IMG/VR virus record: IMGVR_UViG_3300005293_000002
Span: 1 to 37,452 of that record
DNA from: a virus
Direction: 5' to 3' (one strand)
Length of the DNA stretch: 37,452 nucleotides
Shown here piece after piece: positions 7,318 to 16,756 of this stretch (the first letter of the stretch is position 1; every line of letters begins with the position of its first letter). The notes under the pieces were generated by a model. The model was not told where the DNA came from and did not search any database. It saw only the letters and a list, made by a program, of their open reading frames with translations. The translations under genes and the position numbers were made by a program.

Positions 7318-8723
7318 TGATGGCTGATAACACGATCGCACTGCAAACAATGCTGCCGAAATTCGATTCGCCCTTCGAAACCCAGGGCAAGGCGCTGCAA
7401 CTGCGCGCCATGCAGCAGGCCGACCAGCAGGCGCAATACCAGCAGCAGCAGCAGGCCCAGGCCCAGCAGGATGACGCCAGTTACCGGGACGCCCTGCGCG
7501 CCAATCCGGCGGGCGGCGCCGGGCTGCTGTCGGCCCTGGCGGGGTCTGGCAACTACAAGGGTCACGCGGCGGCGGTGAAAGCGGACCTGGACCAGCGCAA
7601 GGGGAACACCGATATCGAAAAGACCCAGGCCGACACCAAGAAGACGATGCAGGAAATCGCGTCCCATCAGTTCGAACTGGCGGGCCAGTTGGCCGGATCG
7701 TGGGCGAAGGATCCGACCGTGACCAAACAGCGGATCATGGCCGGCCTGAACGCGGCGGCGCATAACGGCGTCATTTCACCGGAAATCGCACAGTCGAAGC
7801 TGGACGAACTGGGCCAGATCGCGGAAGACCCGCGCGCGCTGAACGGCTGGGCGGCCAACACGCTGATGCAGATCACCAAGGCGAAAGACCAGCACGACCT
7901 GACCACCGTCAGCGCGAACACGAAGGCCACGAACGACGTGTCGATCGCCAACAGCGTGCGCAGCGCGGCCAGCAGCAAGTATTCCGCCGACAGCAGCGCG
8001 CGCACCGCCAACGCGCGCCTGGCCTACGACAAGACGAAGGACGCCGGCAGCGAGGATTCGACCCTGGAACCGCTGTCCGTGCGCATGATCGCGCAGCAGT
8101 ACCTGGCCGGCGATTCGGGCGCCCTTGCCAATATCGGGCGCGGCACACAAGGCGCCAAGAACCTGGTGAAGGTGCGCGACGAAGTGGCCCGCATGGCGAA
8201 TTCCCAAGGCCTGAACGGTGCCGATATCGCGGCGAAAATGGCCGAATTTGGCGGTTTGAAGGCCGGCCAGCGCACCGCCGGCACGCGCAGCGCATCGATC
8301 GAGATTGCCGCGCAAGAGGCGTTCGAACTGGCGCCGCTGGCGCTGGAGGCATCGCAAAAGGTCGCGCGCAGCGGCCTGCTGCCGTTCGGGAAGGCGCAGA
8401 TCATGTTCGATTCGAACACCAATGACCCGGCGCTGCGGCAGTTTGCCATGGCGAACAACGCGCTGGCGAACGCTTACGGTCAGGTCATGTCGCGCGGCGG
8501 CGTGGCGACGGTATCGGACAAGGAACACGCCAAGAAACTGCTGTCCACGGCGTTCGACCAGCCATCGTATGCAGCCGCTGTACAGCAACTGCAGGCTGAA
8601 ATCCGGGCCGCGCAGAAGGCGCCCAAGACGGTGCGCCGTGAAATGTCAGCCGAAACCAGCGGGCGCGGCCATGACGGCAAGCCAGCAGCCGGCGGCGTGG
8701 TCAACTTCGGGGACTTGAAATAA
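7317..8723 (+). CDS. Ejection protein, P22 gp20-like by position
   Basis: A 468-residue protein, second in a run of three presumed ejection proteins. The N-terminal 50 residues are very rich in Gln, including a run of CAG codons near 7438-7470. The rest is mostly helical, polar and Ala-rich, with no clear membrane segment and no catalytic motif. It could start at ATG 7317 or at the next codon, ATG 7320. Size and order match gp20 of P22 (471 aa), but sequence identity in this class is low, so this is a positional call. The stop overlaps the next ATG as TAATG. Confidence 0.65.
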   Translation: MMADNTIALQTMLPKFDSPFETQGKALQLRAMQQADQQAQYQQQQQAQAQQDDASYRDALRANPAGGAGLLSALAGSGNYKGHAAAVKADLDQRKGNTDIEKTQADTKKTMQEIASHQFELAGQLAGSWAKDPTVTKQRIMAGLNAAAHNGVISPEIAQSKLDELGQIAEDPRALNGWAANTLMQITKAKDQHDLTTVSANTKATNDVSIANSVRSAASSKYSADSSARTANARLAYDKTKDAGSEDSTLEPLSVRMIAQQYLAGDSGALANIGRGTQGAKNLVKVRDEVARMANSQGLNGADIAAKMAEFGGLKAGQRTAGTRSASIEIAAQEAFELAPLALEASQKVARSGLLPFGKAQIMFDSNTNDPALRQFAMANNALANAYGQVMSRGGVATVSDKEHAKKLLSTAFDQPSYAAAVQQLQAEIRAAQKAPKTVRREMSAETSGRGHDGKPAAGGVVNFGDLK

Positions 8724-10759
8724 TGGACGTGAAACTGCCTGATGGGACCGTAATCAAGGGCGTGCCGGATGGCATGAGCAAAGCCGACCTGACCGCGAAG
8801 CTGGCAAAGAACGGTTACGACGTGTCGAAGCTGGGCGCGCCTACCGGGTCGGCAGCGATCCCGGGCAACGCCCCGCTGCCCGAAGCGGATCCGGTACAGA
8901 TTACCGAGACTGACCCGAACACCGGCAAGAAAACCACCAGGATGCAATACCCATCCGGCACCCAGCCGCGCAAGACGGCGGCGCAGAAACAGGCCGATAT
9001 CGACCGCGCGCGCGAGCTTGGCACGCCGGATCGCACTTGGCGCGACGATAACCTGCTGGGGAACCTGTTTGGCTTGCCTGACGCCGCCATGGGCGTGCTG
9101 TCTTCGATGGTGACGCCGGTTGTTGCGGTGCCTGGTGGCTTCATCAAGTCGGTCATCAGCGGCGGCGACCCGGAACAGAACGCCAGCAAGATTGCCGAAC
9201 GCATCGCCTACAAGCCGGCCACCGGCACCGGCGCCCAAATCCTGCGCGGGATCGGCACCGCCGCCGCGCCGCTGGCTGCGATCGCACCGGGCGACCTGGG
9301 CGCATTGGCGCGCGGCGTCGGCAGCAGCGCCAGTTCGCTGCGCACGATGGCAGGCGCCAACGCCGCCGCGCAGGGCGCCCAGGATGCGCAAATGGTCGCT
9401 GGCGCCCCCAAGCTGACCGCCGGCACCCTGGCGGACCTGGTGCGCGCGCCGAAGCCTGCAACCATGGCCGGCGTCGGCGCCGCCGAAACGACCGAGGCCG
9501 CCCAGCGGGCCGCGCGCTTCGCCGCCATGCGCGCGCCGATGCAGCCGACCAAAGGAATTTTGACGCGATCGATTGACGACGTGCAGTTCGAACGCGAGGC
9601 CGCCAAGCGCCCCGAAGGCAAGGCGCTGGACAACCGGTTCGCGGAACTGAACCGTGGCATGGAACAGCATATGGACGCGCTGGTGGATGAAACCGGCGCC
9701 ACGGCATCGAGCGCGCGCCAGACCGGCAAAGCGGTGGTGAGCGCGCTGGAAATGAAGCGGGCCGCCAAGAAGGCGGAAATCAACGCGGCCTACAAGGAAG
9801 CGGAAAAGAGCGGCGCCCTTGCCGAACAGGTCGATATCAAGCCGCTGCTGGACTTCGTGGACAAGAATCGATCGGCGGCCAGCACCGCCAAGATCGTGAC
9901 GGCCATCGAAAAGGAAGTCGAACGCCTCTCTGGTGGCACCGGCAAAATGTCGATCAACGACATGGAACAGTTGCGCAAGATGACGAACACGCTTTCCGAA
10001 CCAGGCACGCCAAACGGCGCCTACGGAAAGCAGGCCATCCAGGTGATCGATGACGCCACCGCCGGCAAGGGCGGCCCGGCCTACCAGCAGGCGCGCCGAC
10101 TGTACGAGAACTACGCGAACGAGTTCAAGAACCGCGACGTGATCGACAAGCTGCTGCGCACCAAACGCGGCACCAAGGATCGCGCGGTCGCCACCGAAGA
10201 CGTGGCGGACCACATCCTGTTCGATGGCAGCCTGGACGACATGAAACACGCCTTCCGTGTGCTGGAGGCCCACCCGGTCGGCACCGCCCCGGAAGTGGTG
10301 GCCGCCGGCCAGCAGGCCGCCAAGGAACTGCGCGGCGCCGCGATCGCCAAGATGAAGGAACGCATGTTCAGCAACGCCGGCGCCGACTCGTCGGGCCGCG
10401 TGGTGGGGTCCGAAGCGCAAATCAAGCGAATCGTGGCCGAACTGGACCGCGACGGCAAGCTGGAACCGCTGTTCGGGAAGAAGGGCGCCGAAGAAATCCG
10501 CGACACCGTGAAGACGGCGACGGACCTTTACAGCACGCCGAAAGGCACCGTGAACAGTTCGAACACCGCCAGCGCCATGGAAAAGGTACTGGACAAACTT
10601 TCCGGCGTCGGCGGTGGCGTGCCGCTGGTCGGCCCCGCGATCAAATACGCATCCAAAAAACTGGAGTCGCACAACTATTCCAAGCGCGTCAAATCGGCGC
10701 TGGAACCGACGCCACCACCGAAACCGCGCACGCTGGGCGACATGGCAGGGGACCAATAA
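8723..10759 (+). CDS. Large ejection protein, P22 gp16-like by position
   Basis: A 678-residue protein, the last of the three presumed ejection proteins. It begins with MDVKLPDGTVIKGVPDGMSK, a short N-terminal module common in phage DNA-ejection and internal virion proteins (DG-V-I-x-G-V-P-D-G-x-x-K pattern). A hydrophobic stretch (about residues 113-150, with LPDAAMGVLSSMVTPVVAV) could be a membrane segment. Residues of about 270-520 are long charged helices, probably coiled coil. P22 gp16 is 609 aa and aids DNA passage across the inner membrane. No lytic transglycosylase motif was seen. It begins and ends with TAATG junctions, so it is tightly coupled to its neighbours. Confidence 0.65.
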   Translation: MDVKLPDGTVIKGVPDGMSKADLTAKLAKNGYDVSKLGAPTGSAAIPGNAPLPEADPVQITETDPNTGKKTTRMQYPSGTQPRKTAAQKQADIDRARELGTPDRTWRDDNLLGNLFGLPDAAMGVLSSMVTPVVAVPGGFIKSVISGGDPEQNASKIAERIAYKPATGTGAQILRGIGTAAAPLAAIAPGDLGALARGVGSSASSLRTMAGANAAAQGAQDAQMVAGAPKLTAGTLADLVRAPKPATMAGVGAAETTEAAQRAARFAAMRAPMQPTKGILTRSIDDVQFEREAAKRPEGKALDNRFAELNRGMEQHMDALVDETGATASSARQTGKAVVSALEMKRAAKKAEINAAYKEAEKSGALAEQVDIKPLLDFVDKNRSAASTAKIVTAIEKEVERLSGGTGKMSINDMEQLRKMTNTLSEPGTPNGAYGKQAIQVIDDATAGKGGPAYQQARRLYENYANEFKNRDVIDKLLRTKRGTKDRAVATEDVADHILFDGSLDDMKHAFRVLEAHPVGTAPEVVAAGQQAAKELRGAAIAKMKERMFSNAGADSSGRVVGSEAQIKRIVAELDRDGKLEPLFGKKGAEEIRDTVKTATDLYSTPKGTVNSSNTASAMEKVLDKLSGVGGGVPLVGPAIKYASKKLESHNYSKRVKSALEPTPPPKPRTLGDMAGDQ

Positions 10760-12183
10760 TGCAGATCCCGTTCGTAGGCGCCTCTTACATCGAGCGCAGC
10801 AGGAACCTGGATTGCCAGGCCTGCATCAACATGTTCCCGGTGATGGGTGAATCTGGCACCGCCAAGGCCGTGCGCGCGCTGTACGGCACGCCAGGCACCC
10901 GCCCGCTGGTGTCGGCGGCCAGCGGCGCCGTGCGCGGCATGCACGCGCCCACAAACAGCGGCGACGGTATCGTGGTGGTGGGAAGCACTGTCTACAGGCT
11001 GAATTCCGCCTTCGCGCTGACTTCGGTGGGAACCATCGACACGCTGGACACGCCGGTGAAAATCGATGACAACGGGCTGCAGGCGGTCATTGTCACCGGG
11101 CCGGCGGGCTACGTGCTGGACCTGACCACCAACGTGCTGACGCAAATTGGCGACCCGGCGTTCTACGGCGCCGACAATGTGGACTTCCTGAACACCTACG
11201 CGATCTTCAATCGGCCCGACACAAACCAGTTTTACATCAGCGGTTCGAACGAAATCACCTTCGACGCGCTGGACTTCGCCACGGCTGAAAGCAATTACGA
11301 ACCCATCGTGAATTTCATCGTGAACCACGATGAACTGATCTTTTTCAAGGAAACCGTTACCGAAATCTGGCGCGCTTCCGGCAGCGCCGATTTCCCGTTC
11401 GCGCGTGACACGAACGCCGCAATTGAGCAGGGATGCGCGGCCCGCGATTCGGTGGCGCCGCTGGATAACACGGTTTTCTGGCTTGGCAAAGACACCCAGG
11501 GCGCCGGCATCGTCTACCGCATGGACGGCTACACGCCGCGCCGCGTCAGCACCGACGCGATCGAATACGCGATCGCCGGCTACAGCGACATGTCGGACGC
11601 GCTGGCCTACACCTACCAGCAAGAGGGCCACAGTTTCTATGTGCTGACCTTCCCGACCGGGAACGCGACCTGGGTTTATGACATTGCCACCCAACTGTGG
11701 CACCAGCGCGCCTATCTGGACCCGGCCAACGGCAGGCTGGGGCGGCACCGGTCGAACAGCCACATGTATTTCGGCGGGAAACACATCGTGGGCGACTACC
11801 AGAACGGGAACCTGCGCACGCTGGATCTGGATTATTACTACGATGGCGACAGCGACCCGCTGCCAGCGATCCGCGCGGCTTCGCATATCGCCAACGGCGA
11901 CTACGGAGAAATCATTCACAACAGGCTGCAGATCGACATGGAATCGGGCGTCGGGCTAAATGATGGCTTCGGTATCGCGCCGGTGGCCTATCTGGACTGG
12001 TCGGACGACGGCGGCAAGACCTGGAGCAACCAGCACGCGGCCAGCCTGGGCGCGCTGGGCAACTACAGCACCCGCGTGCGCTGGAACAGGCTGGGACGAT
12101 CGCGCGATCGCGTCTACAGGCTGACGATTTCCGATCCGGTCAAGCGCGCCATCATCGGCGCCACCCTGAACCCGAAGGAATGA
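10759..12183 (+). CDS. Packaged-DNA stabilisation protein, P22 gp10-like
   Basis: A 474-residue protein, almost the same length as P22 gp10 (472 aa). It starts with PFVGASYIERSRNLDCQACINMFP, the conserved opening of this family, in which small-residue and Cys-containing patterns are followed by NMFP. The body is a long beta-rich repeat region with YRMDGYTPRRVS and WHQRAYLDP segments, as expected for the propeller of gp10. In P22 it binds gp4 and forms the tail hub that carries the tailspikes and plugs the head. Its position after the ejection genes, rather than next to gp4, differs from P22. Confidence 0.85.
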   Translation: MQIPFVGASYIERSRNLDCQACINMFPVMGESGTAKAVRALYGTPGTRPLVSAASGAVRGMHAPTNSGDGIVVVGSTVYRLNSAFALTSVGTIDTLDTPVKIDDNGLQAVIVTGPAGYVLDLTTNVLTQIGDPAFYGADNVDFLNTYAIFNRPDTNQFYISGSNEITFDALDFATAESNYEPIVNFIVNHDELIFFKETVTEIWRASGSADFPFARDTNAAIEQGCAARDSVAPLDNTVFWLGKDTQGAGIVYRMDGYTPRRVSTDAIEYAIAGYSDMSDALAYTYQQEGHSFYVLTFPTGNATWVYDIATQLWHQRAYLDPANGRLGRHRSNSHMYFGGKHIVGDYQNGNLRTLDLDYYYDGDSDPLPAIRAASHIANGDYGEIIHNRLQIDMESGVGLNDGFGIAPVAYLDWSDDGGKTWSNQHAASLGALGNYSTRVRWNRLGRSRDRVYRLTISDPVKRAIIGATLNPKE

Positions 12184-12184
12184 C

Positions 12185-13198
12185 ATGAGCATCAATTTAT
12201 TCCCCGCGCGCGTGCCGATCGGGCGCGTTCAAATGCCGAACAATCAGCAATTGGACGTGCTGATGACGCCGGAATTTTCGCGTGCGCTGGCCGACGTGTT
12301 CGCCAGGATCGGCGGCACCAACGGCATGGGCAGCGATGATATGGCGCTGCTGGAATCCTTCGCCACGATCCCCACGGTGCCAGACGCCCAGGCAGGCAGC
12401 GCCCTGGTGGCCGCGCCGGCAGATCAAAGCGCGCAGATCGCCACGATGCTGGCGCAGATCGAAGCGCTGCGGGCCGAAGTCGGCGCCTACCAGCCATACG
12501 CCGCGCTGGCCCAGCAGCTTGAAGATATCCGCGTTCTGCTGGGGATGCAGGAAGACCCGGGCGCCGCCGTCCGGGCCTTGGTCACGAAATACGCGCCGCT
12601 TGACTCGCCAAACTTCACCGGCACCCCGACCGCACCCACCGCCGCCGTGGACACCACCACCACCCAACTGGCAACAACCGCGTTTGTGGTCGGCCAGGCT
12701 TCCGCCGTCGCGCCGCTGATGGATGCGGTAGCGGCGATCGGCACGTCGAAGCGCTACGCGCGCGCCGATCACGTTCACCCGGTCGATACCAGCCGTCAGG
12801 CCGCGATATCCATCACGCAATCCACGTCAGGCGAAGTCACGACGGTGGTCAGTGGCGATTTCACCGTGGCGAGCGTCAGCCTTGCGCCTGGCACCTACCT
12901 GCTGAACGGGACAATGCAAACGGTGAACGCCGCCGGCGCCACCATCACGCGCGCGGCGATCAACATCACCACCAACGTGGCGGACTCTGGCTACAACAAT
13001 TCGACCAACGCCAGTTATGGGCAGGGGGCGGATGCGCAAAATTACAACCCAGGCGGAAATGCAGATTTGCGCTGCAAATCCAGTTCCGTTTATACGAACG
13101 CCACCGCCGGCGCCGTCACTGTTTATCTTCGCGGGAACATCGTTATAACTGCCGGGACGATCGCCTACAAGGGGACCATTACAGCCGTGAAAATTTAG
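12185..13198 (+). CDS. Tail fibre-like protein
   Basis: A 337-residue protein starting 1 base after the gp10-like gene. The N-terminal 55 residues are probably the virion-anchoring part. Residues of about 75-125 are helical with heptad-like spacing, compatible with a trimeric coiled coil. Then comes SPNFTGTPTAPTA with TTQLATTAFV, the repeat typical of tail-fibre and tail-collar proteins, and TSKRYARADHVHP, another recurrent fibre motif. The C-terminal 130 residues are Thr/Asn/Ala-rich beta sequence, probably the receptor-binding or trimerising head. No separate P22 gp26-like needle was found, and this gene sits where gp26 might be expected, so a needle-like role is an alternative. Confidence 0.7.
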   Translation: MSINLFPARVPIGRVQMPNNQQLDVLMTPEFSRALADVFARIGGTNGMGSDDMALLESFATIPTVPDAQAGSALVAAPADQSAQIATMLAQIEALRAEVGAYQPYAALAQQLEDIRVLLGMQEDPGAAVRALVTKYAPLDSPNFTGTPTAPTAAVDTTTTQLATTAFVVGQASAVAPLMDAVAAIGTSKRYARADHVHPVDTSRQAAISITQSTSGEVTTVVSGDFTVASVSLAPGTYLLNGTMQTVNAAGATITRAAINITTNVADSGYNNSTNASYGQGADAQNYNPGGNADLRCKSSSVYTNATAGAVTVYLRGNIVITAGTIAYKGTITAVKI

Positions 13199-13261
13199 CC
13201 AGTGATTTGCCATTAACCAGTAACAAATTCAATTACCACGTAACCAAAAAAAGGAATTGCC

Positions 13262-13591
13262 ATGTCTGTCACCCCATATATTTTTGACGGCGGTTTGCTC
13301 ACCGGCGCGGCGGTCACCCAGGGGACGGTTGTTCCTGCGCTGACCCGGCGAATCATCAAGGCGGCTACGATCACGAACACCACCGGCGCCCCGATCGCGG
13401 CCACCGTCTACCTGGTGCCTTCGGGCGGCGTGGCCGGCGCGGCAAACACGTTCGTGCCGGCGGTGTCGATCGCTGCGGGCGCTTCTTACCCATGCCCCGA
13501 ACTGATCAACCAGGGGCTGAATGCTGGCGGATTTGTGCAGGCGCTGGGCAACGGCCTGACCTTCAAATACACCGCAACCGAATTCGTTTAA
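13262..13591 (+). CDS. Small beta-rich protein between tail fibre and tailspike genes
   Basis: A 109-residue protein with an AAGGAATT ribosome site. It is Val/Ala/Thr-rich with beta-strand patterning (ATITNTTGAPIAATVYLVPSG) and no signal peptide or membrane segment. Small proteins of this kind recur near tail-fibre genes of beta-proteobacterial podoviruses and may be tail or capsid accessory proteins; I know no function. The 63-base gap before it (13199-13261) is AT-rich and shows no hairpin or clear promoter. Confidence 0.65.
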   Translation: MSVTPYIFDGGLLTGAAVTQGTVVPALTRRIIKAATITNTTGAPIAATVYLVPSGGVAGAANTFVPAVSIAAGASYPCPELINQGLNAGGFVQALGNGLTFKYTATEFV

Positions 13592-13600
13592 GGGGTCGCC

Positions 13601-15358
13601 ATGTCTTTCGTAATGCCAAAACCAAAACAGCAGTATTTCAGCCTGGCGGGCATCCCGCTGATCAACGGGAAAATTTACACCTACGCGGCAGGGACCAGCA
13701 CGCCAAAGCAGACTTTCACCGATGCCGCCGTGGCCCAGCCGAACCCGATCCCGTTGAACACCCGGGGCGAACCGACGAACGCGATTTTTTGGGACGGCTC
13801 CTACCGCGTCGAAGTGCGCGATGCGCTGAACAACCTGATTTACACGGTCGATAATTATCAAACGCCGATCATGCCGGGCGACCTTTCATCGGTCACCGCC
13901 GGGCTGGGCGCCGGGCTGGTCGGCTTCGCTTATGGCGTGGCCTACCCTGCCGGGTCGATTGGCAAGTGGCTGCAAAACCTGGCGCTGTCGGCGGGATCTT
14001 CCTTCATCGGCTTCATCCAGGCCGGCGTCGGCGCGATCTTGCGCACCCTGCAGTCGAAGGCGCGCGAGTCGGTCAGCATTGCCGATTACGGCGCGGTGAC
14101 CACCGACCTGACCGGCGTGGTGAATAATGCCGCGATCGTGGCCGCGCTGGCAGCCAATGACACCGTTCTGGTGCCGCCTGGGCTGTTCTATGTCACCGGG
14201 TCCATCAACGCCAAGAACAAAGCGATTATCGGGGTGGATGGGCTGTCGTCCACGCTCCAACTGGTGGGCGCGAACACGAACACATCGATGTTCGTCAACG
14301 GCGGCGACATTACGACGCCGTGGGGAACTGGCGGCAGCATCGTGCTGCGCAACCTGCGCCTGAAAGGGAATTGGGATGGCGCGACCGCAAACGCGCTTGT
14401 CGATATTTCGGCCATCGGCGGCATCGTGAAATGGTGGGGCGGCGCCTATTTCAAGATCCAGAATTGCATCATCGATGACTTCTTCGGCTTCGGTATTTTC
14501 AGCTACCTGCTGGGCTATTCCGAAATCAGTAGCAACCACGTCTACACTGGCGCCAAGAACGGCATTCACCTGGAGGCGGCCAGCGGCGCGGCGGCGGTCA
14601 CCAGCACCACGCTATCCGGCAATTCGGTGCACAGCATCAGGGGCGCCGGCGTGACTGGCGGTTCGTGCATCTACATCAAGAACGGGTTTTCGTGCGATAC
14701 GTTCAGCAACACGCTGGAAGACGCGGTGAACGGGATCACGATCGACGGCAACGATAACCGCAACCTGCTTTTGATTAACAACCACATCGAGCAGACAAGC
14801 GGCTATTGCGTAAATTATCTCGGCTCTGGCAATAACATTTCCCTGATCGGGAATATTTTCGCCACGCTTCCCGTTTTCAATTTCGTCAATCCGGCGTTTT
14901 CCACCTATTCGGCAATCAACAATTTCCAGTTGCAGGACACGTACCAGTTGCCTACCGTGGCATCGCCAGCGGCAGAGGTGCAATTGAGCGCTGGCACGCC
15001 GAAACGGACCATCAATTCGCTGGTGCTGACGCCAGGTGATTGGATCGTTACGGCGGCCTGGAATGGCGTCAATTCGGCAGGCGCCGGGCAGCTATCCACG
15101 CGTCAGGAATTCGCGTTGAATACGGCGGCGGCGATCCCCGCCTATAGCGCCACTTTCGCCGCTGCGACGATGCGGGGCGATTGCGTTTCAACCGTCAACA
15201 CGGCGGATGGATTCTTGCAAGGCAGCCTGACGTTAAATATCCAGGTCACCGCCAACACGACCATTTACCTGTATGGCGGCGCCGCTTCCATTACCGGCGC
15301 GCTGATCGTTTCTTGCGCCGGCTGGATGAAGGCTAAAAAAGTCAGCGGCGCTTACTAA
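13601..15358 (+). CDS. Tailspike protein with P22-type head-binding domain and beta-helix
   Basis: A 585-residue protein. Residues 1-90 (FSLAGIPLINGKIYTYAAGT ... WDGSYRVEVRD ... DNYQTP) match the N-terminal particle-binding domain of P22-like tailspikes. From about 145 the sequence reads like a right-handed beta-helix of the pectate-lyase type: VSIADYGAV opening, VLVPPGLFYVTGSI, then repeated turns with Asn/Gly (ILSGNSV-, NNHIEQTSG-like segments). The last 140 residues are Thr/Ala/Gly-rich beta sequence, possibly a trimerising or sugar-binding cap. Such spikes bind and usually cleave surface polysaccharide. No catalytic residues can be assigned from sequence alone. AGGGG precedes the ATG. Confidence 0.85.
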   Translation: MSFVMPKPKQQYFSLAGIPLINGKIYTYAAGTSTPKQTFTDAAVAQPNPIPLNTRGEPTNAIFWDGSYRVEVRDALNNLIYTVDNYQTPIMPGDLSSVTAGLGAGLVGFAYGVAYPAGSIGKWLQNLALSAGSSFIGFIQAGVGAILRTLQSKARESVSIADYGAVTTDLTGVVNNAAIVAALAANDTVLVPPGLFYVTGSINAKNKAIIGVDGLSSTLQLVGANTNTSMFVNGGDITTPWGTGGSIVLRNLRLKGNWDGATANALVDISAIGGIVKWWGGAYFKIQNCIIDDFFGFGIFSYLLGYSEISSNHVYTGAKNGIHLEAASGAAAVTSTTLSGNSVHSIRGAGVTGGSCIYIKNGFSCDTFSNTLEDAVNGITIDGNDNRNLLLINNHIEQTSGYCVNYLGSGNNISLIGNIFATLPVFNFVNPAFSTYSAINNFQLQDTYQLPTVASPAAEVQLSAGTPKRTINSLVLTPGDWIVTAAWNGVNSAGAGQLSTRQEFALNTAAAIPAYSATFAAATMRGDCVSTVNTADGFLQGSLTLNIQVTANTTIYLYGGAASITGALIVSCAGWMKAKKVSGAY

Positions 15359-15369
15359 TCAACCAATCA

Positions 15370-15385
15370 CCCGCATCATTGCGGG
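15370..15385 (+). other. Hairpin between tailspike and lysis genes
   Basis: CCCGC and GCGGG form a 5-bp stem with a 6-base loop, 11 bases after the tailspike stop and just ahead of the lysis cassette ribosome site. No T-run follows. It may set the level of lysis-gene expression relative to structural genes. Confidence 0.6.
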
Positions 15386-15400
15386 GTAACGAAAGAAAAT

Positions 15401-15739
15401 ATGGCACCACGCTTACCTACCCGCACGCCGCGCCGAGTTGATGACGCGGTATCCCTGTTCGCGCGCCTGGATTCCAACAAGTGGCTGATCGGCCTGGTGT
15501 TCGGCGGGCTGATCAACACCGGGATCATGTACCAGCAATTTACCCAGATCAAAGAGACACTGGCGGCCAACATCGCGGAACAGAAAATCATCACCAGCAA
15601 GATGAATGACGTTCAGGTGCAGCAAGTACGCGGCGAGGCGAAGGCGCAGATTCTGGAGGCGAAGGCAGTCACCATCGAGCAGCGCATCCGTAGTCTGGAG
15701 GTCATGTTTATGGAAACGCCTTCACGGAGGGCCAAATGA
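15401..15739 (+). CDS. Lysis-cassette membrane/coiled-coil protein (holin or i-spanin candidate)
   Basis: A 112-residue protein. A basic N-terminal tail of about 27 residues is followed by one membrane segment (WLIGLVFGGLINTGIMY, about 28-44), then about 65 residues of charged helix with coiled-coil character. The positive-inside rule places the N-terminus in the cytoplasm and the coiled coil in the periplasm. That topology is like an inner-membrane spanin, but it lies before the endolysin rather than after it, and a second small membrane protein at 16209 looks more like a holin. Its stop overlaps the endolysin ATG by ATGA. Confidence 0.6.
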   Translation: MAPRLPTRTPRRVDDAVSLFARLDSNKWLIGLVFGGLINTGIMYQQFTQIKETLAANIAEQKIITSKMNDVQVQQVRGEAKAQILEAKAVTIEQRIRSLEVMFMETPSRRAK

Positions 15740-16212
15740 AACCTGCCGACTTTCTCGACGCCATCGTGCCGGCGGCCCAGGCATGCCACGCCGCCACCGG
15801 CATCCCCGCCAGCTTCACGATCGCCCAGGCCGCGCTTGAATCCGCATGGGGCGCTTCCAAGCTGGCGAACAGCGGCCACAACCTGTTCGGCGTGAAGGCG
15901 GATCCCAGCTGGAAGGGCGCCACCGTGGTCTTGCAAACCCGCGAGGTGATCAAGGGCGAATCTGTCATGGTGATGGCGAAGTGGCGGTGCTACGCCACCT
16001 GGCTGGAATGCCTGACCGATCGCGCGCTGTTCTTCCGCCAAAACAAGCGCTACGCCGCCTGTTTCAAGGCCACCAGCGGCCCGGATTGGTGCCGCGCCGT
16101 GGCCGCCGCCGGCTATGCGACCGATCCGCAGTACGCCGAAAAGCTGCTGGCGATGATCAAGGGCCGCGATCTTGAGCGCTTCGACGTGATCGCCAAGACG
16201 GTGAAGCCGTGA
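15736..16212 (+). CDS. Endolysin with glucosaminidase (FlgJ-type) domain
   Basis: A 158-residue protein that is almost entirely a glucosaminidase domain (Pfam PF01832 family). The pattern SFTIAQAALESAWGASKLA then GHNLFGVKA contains the likely catalytic Glu35 and the conserved N-L-F-G-V-K. The rest (TREV..GESVMVMAKWRCYATWLECLTDRALFF) matches the family's helical core. There is no signal peptide, so a holin should be needed to reach the wall. Within the lysis cassette it follows the coiled-coil membrane protein and precedes a small two-helix membrane protein, both with overlaps. Confidence 0.88.
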   Translation: MKPADFLDAIVPAAQACHAATGIPASFTIAQAALESAWGASKLANSGHNLFGVKADPSWKGATVVLQTREVIKGESVMVMAKWRCYATWLECLTDRALFFRQNKRYAACFKATSGPDWCRAVAAAGYATDPQYAEKLLAMIKGRDLERFDVIAKTVKP

Positions 16213-16406
16213 GCAGCACGCGCGCCAAAGCGAAAGCCGGCGTCGGGCTGGTCGGCTACCTGGTATGGGCGCTGTTCGCCTACATCGACCCGACCGCCCG
16301 CGCCGACTTCCTGAAATTCAATATCGGTTGCGTGGTCGGCGTGGTAGGCCTGATACTGCGCGACATGCCCCACACACCTTCCCAACCACCGAAAGACCCA
16401 CCATGA
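16209..16406 (+). CDS. Holin candidate, two membrane segments
   Basis: A 65-residue protein starting with GTG that overlaps the endolysin stop (GTGA). It has two hydrophobic segments (about residues 11-26, GVGLVGYLVWALFAYI, and 38-50, NIGCVVGVVGLIL) joined by a short charged turn, and a Pro-rich tail. Size and topology fit a class II holin with both ends in the cytoplasm. Its place next to the endolysin supports this, but the family was not recognised by sequence. Confidence 0.65.
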   Translation: MSSTRAKAKAGVGLVGYLVWALFAYIDPTARADFLKFNIGCVVGVVGLILRDMPHTPSQPPKDPP

Positions 16407-16756
16407 AATCGATCCGCAATACCATCCTGCTGGTGCTGTCCATGTTCGTGCTGCTGACCGCGTGCACGCAAATGGGCCTGGCGCCGGCCCAAGGCCTGGA
16501 TGAGAAAATCGCCTACGGCTACAGCGTTGACGCCGCCGTGCGCACCAGCGCGGCCCAGGCCTTGAACGCCGGCACCATCAACGTGGCCGACGCCAAGCAG
16601 GTGCTGGTCGCCACCGATAGCGCCAGGGTGGTGCTGGACGGCGCCAGCGCGGCGAGCCGGTACGGCGACGTTCCAACGGCCATGCAGAAGCTGGCGACGG
16701 CAACAGCGCTGCTTACGCAGATCCAGCAGTATCTACAATCCAAAGGGGTGAAGTGA
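16403..16756 (+). CDS. Lipoprotein in lysis cassette
   Basis: A 117-residue protein with a lipoprotein signal peptide: basic MKSIR, a hydrophobic core (NTILLVLSMFVLL) and the lipobox LTAC with Cys21. The mature part is Ala-rich and helical. In a lysis cassette such a protein could be an outer-membrane spanin, although it is longer than most Rz1 proteins, or a superinfection factor. The start ATG overlaps the preceding stop (ATGA). Confidence 0.7.
   Translation: MKSIRNTILLVLSMFVLLTACTQMGLAPAQGLDEKIAYGYSVDAAVRTSAAQALNAGTINVADAKQVLVATDSARVVLDGASAASRYGDVPTAMQKLATATALLTQIQQYLQSKGVK

Noticed and set aside
12185-15358. Diversity-generating retroelement near tail genes, as in Bordetella phage BPP-1
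   Set aside because: No reverse transcriptase gene and no template/variable repeat pair were seen.
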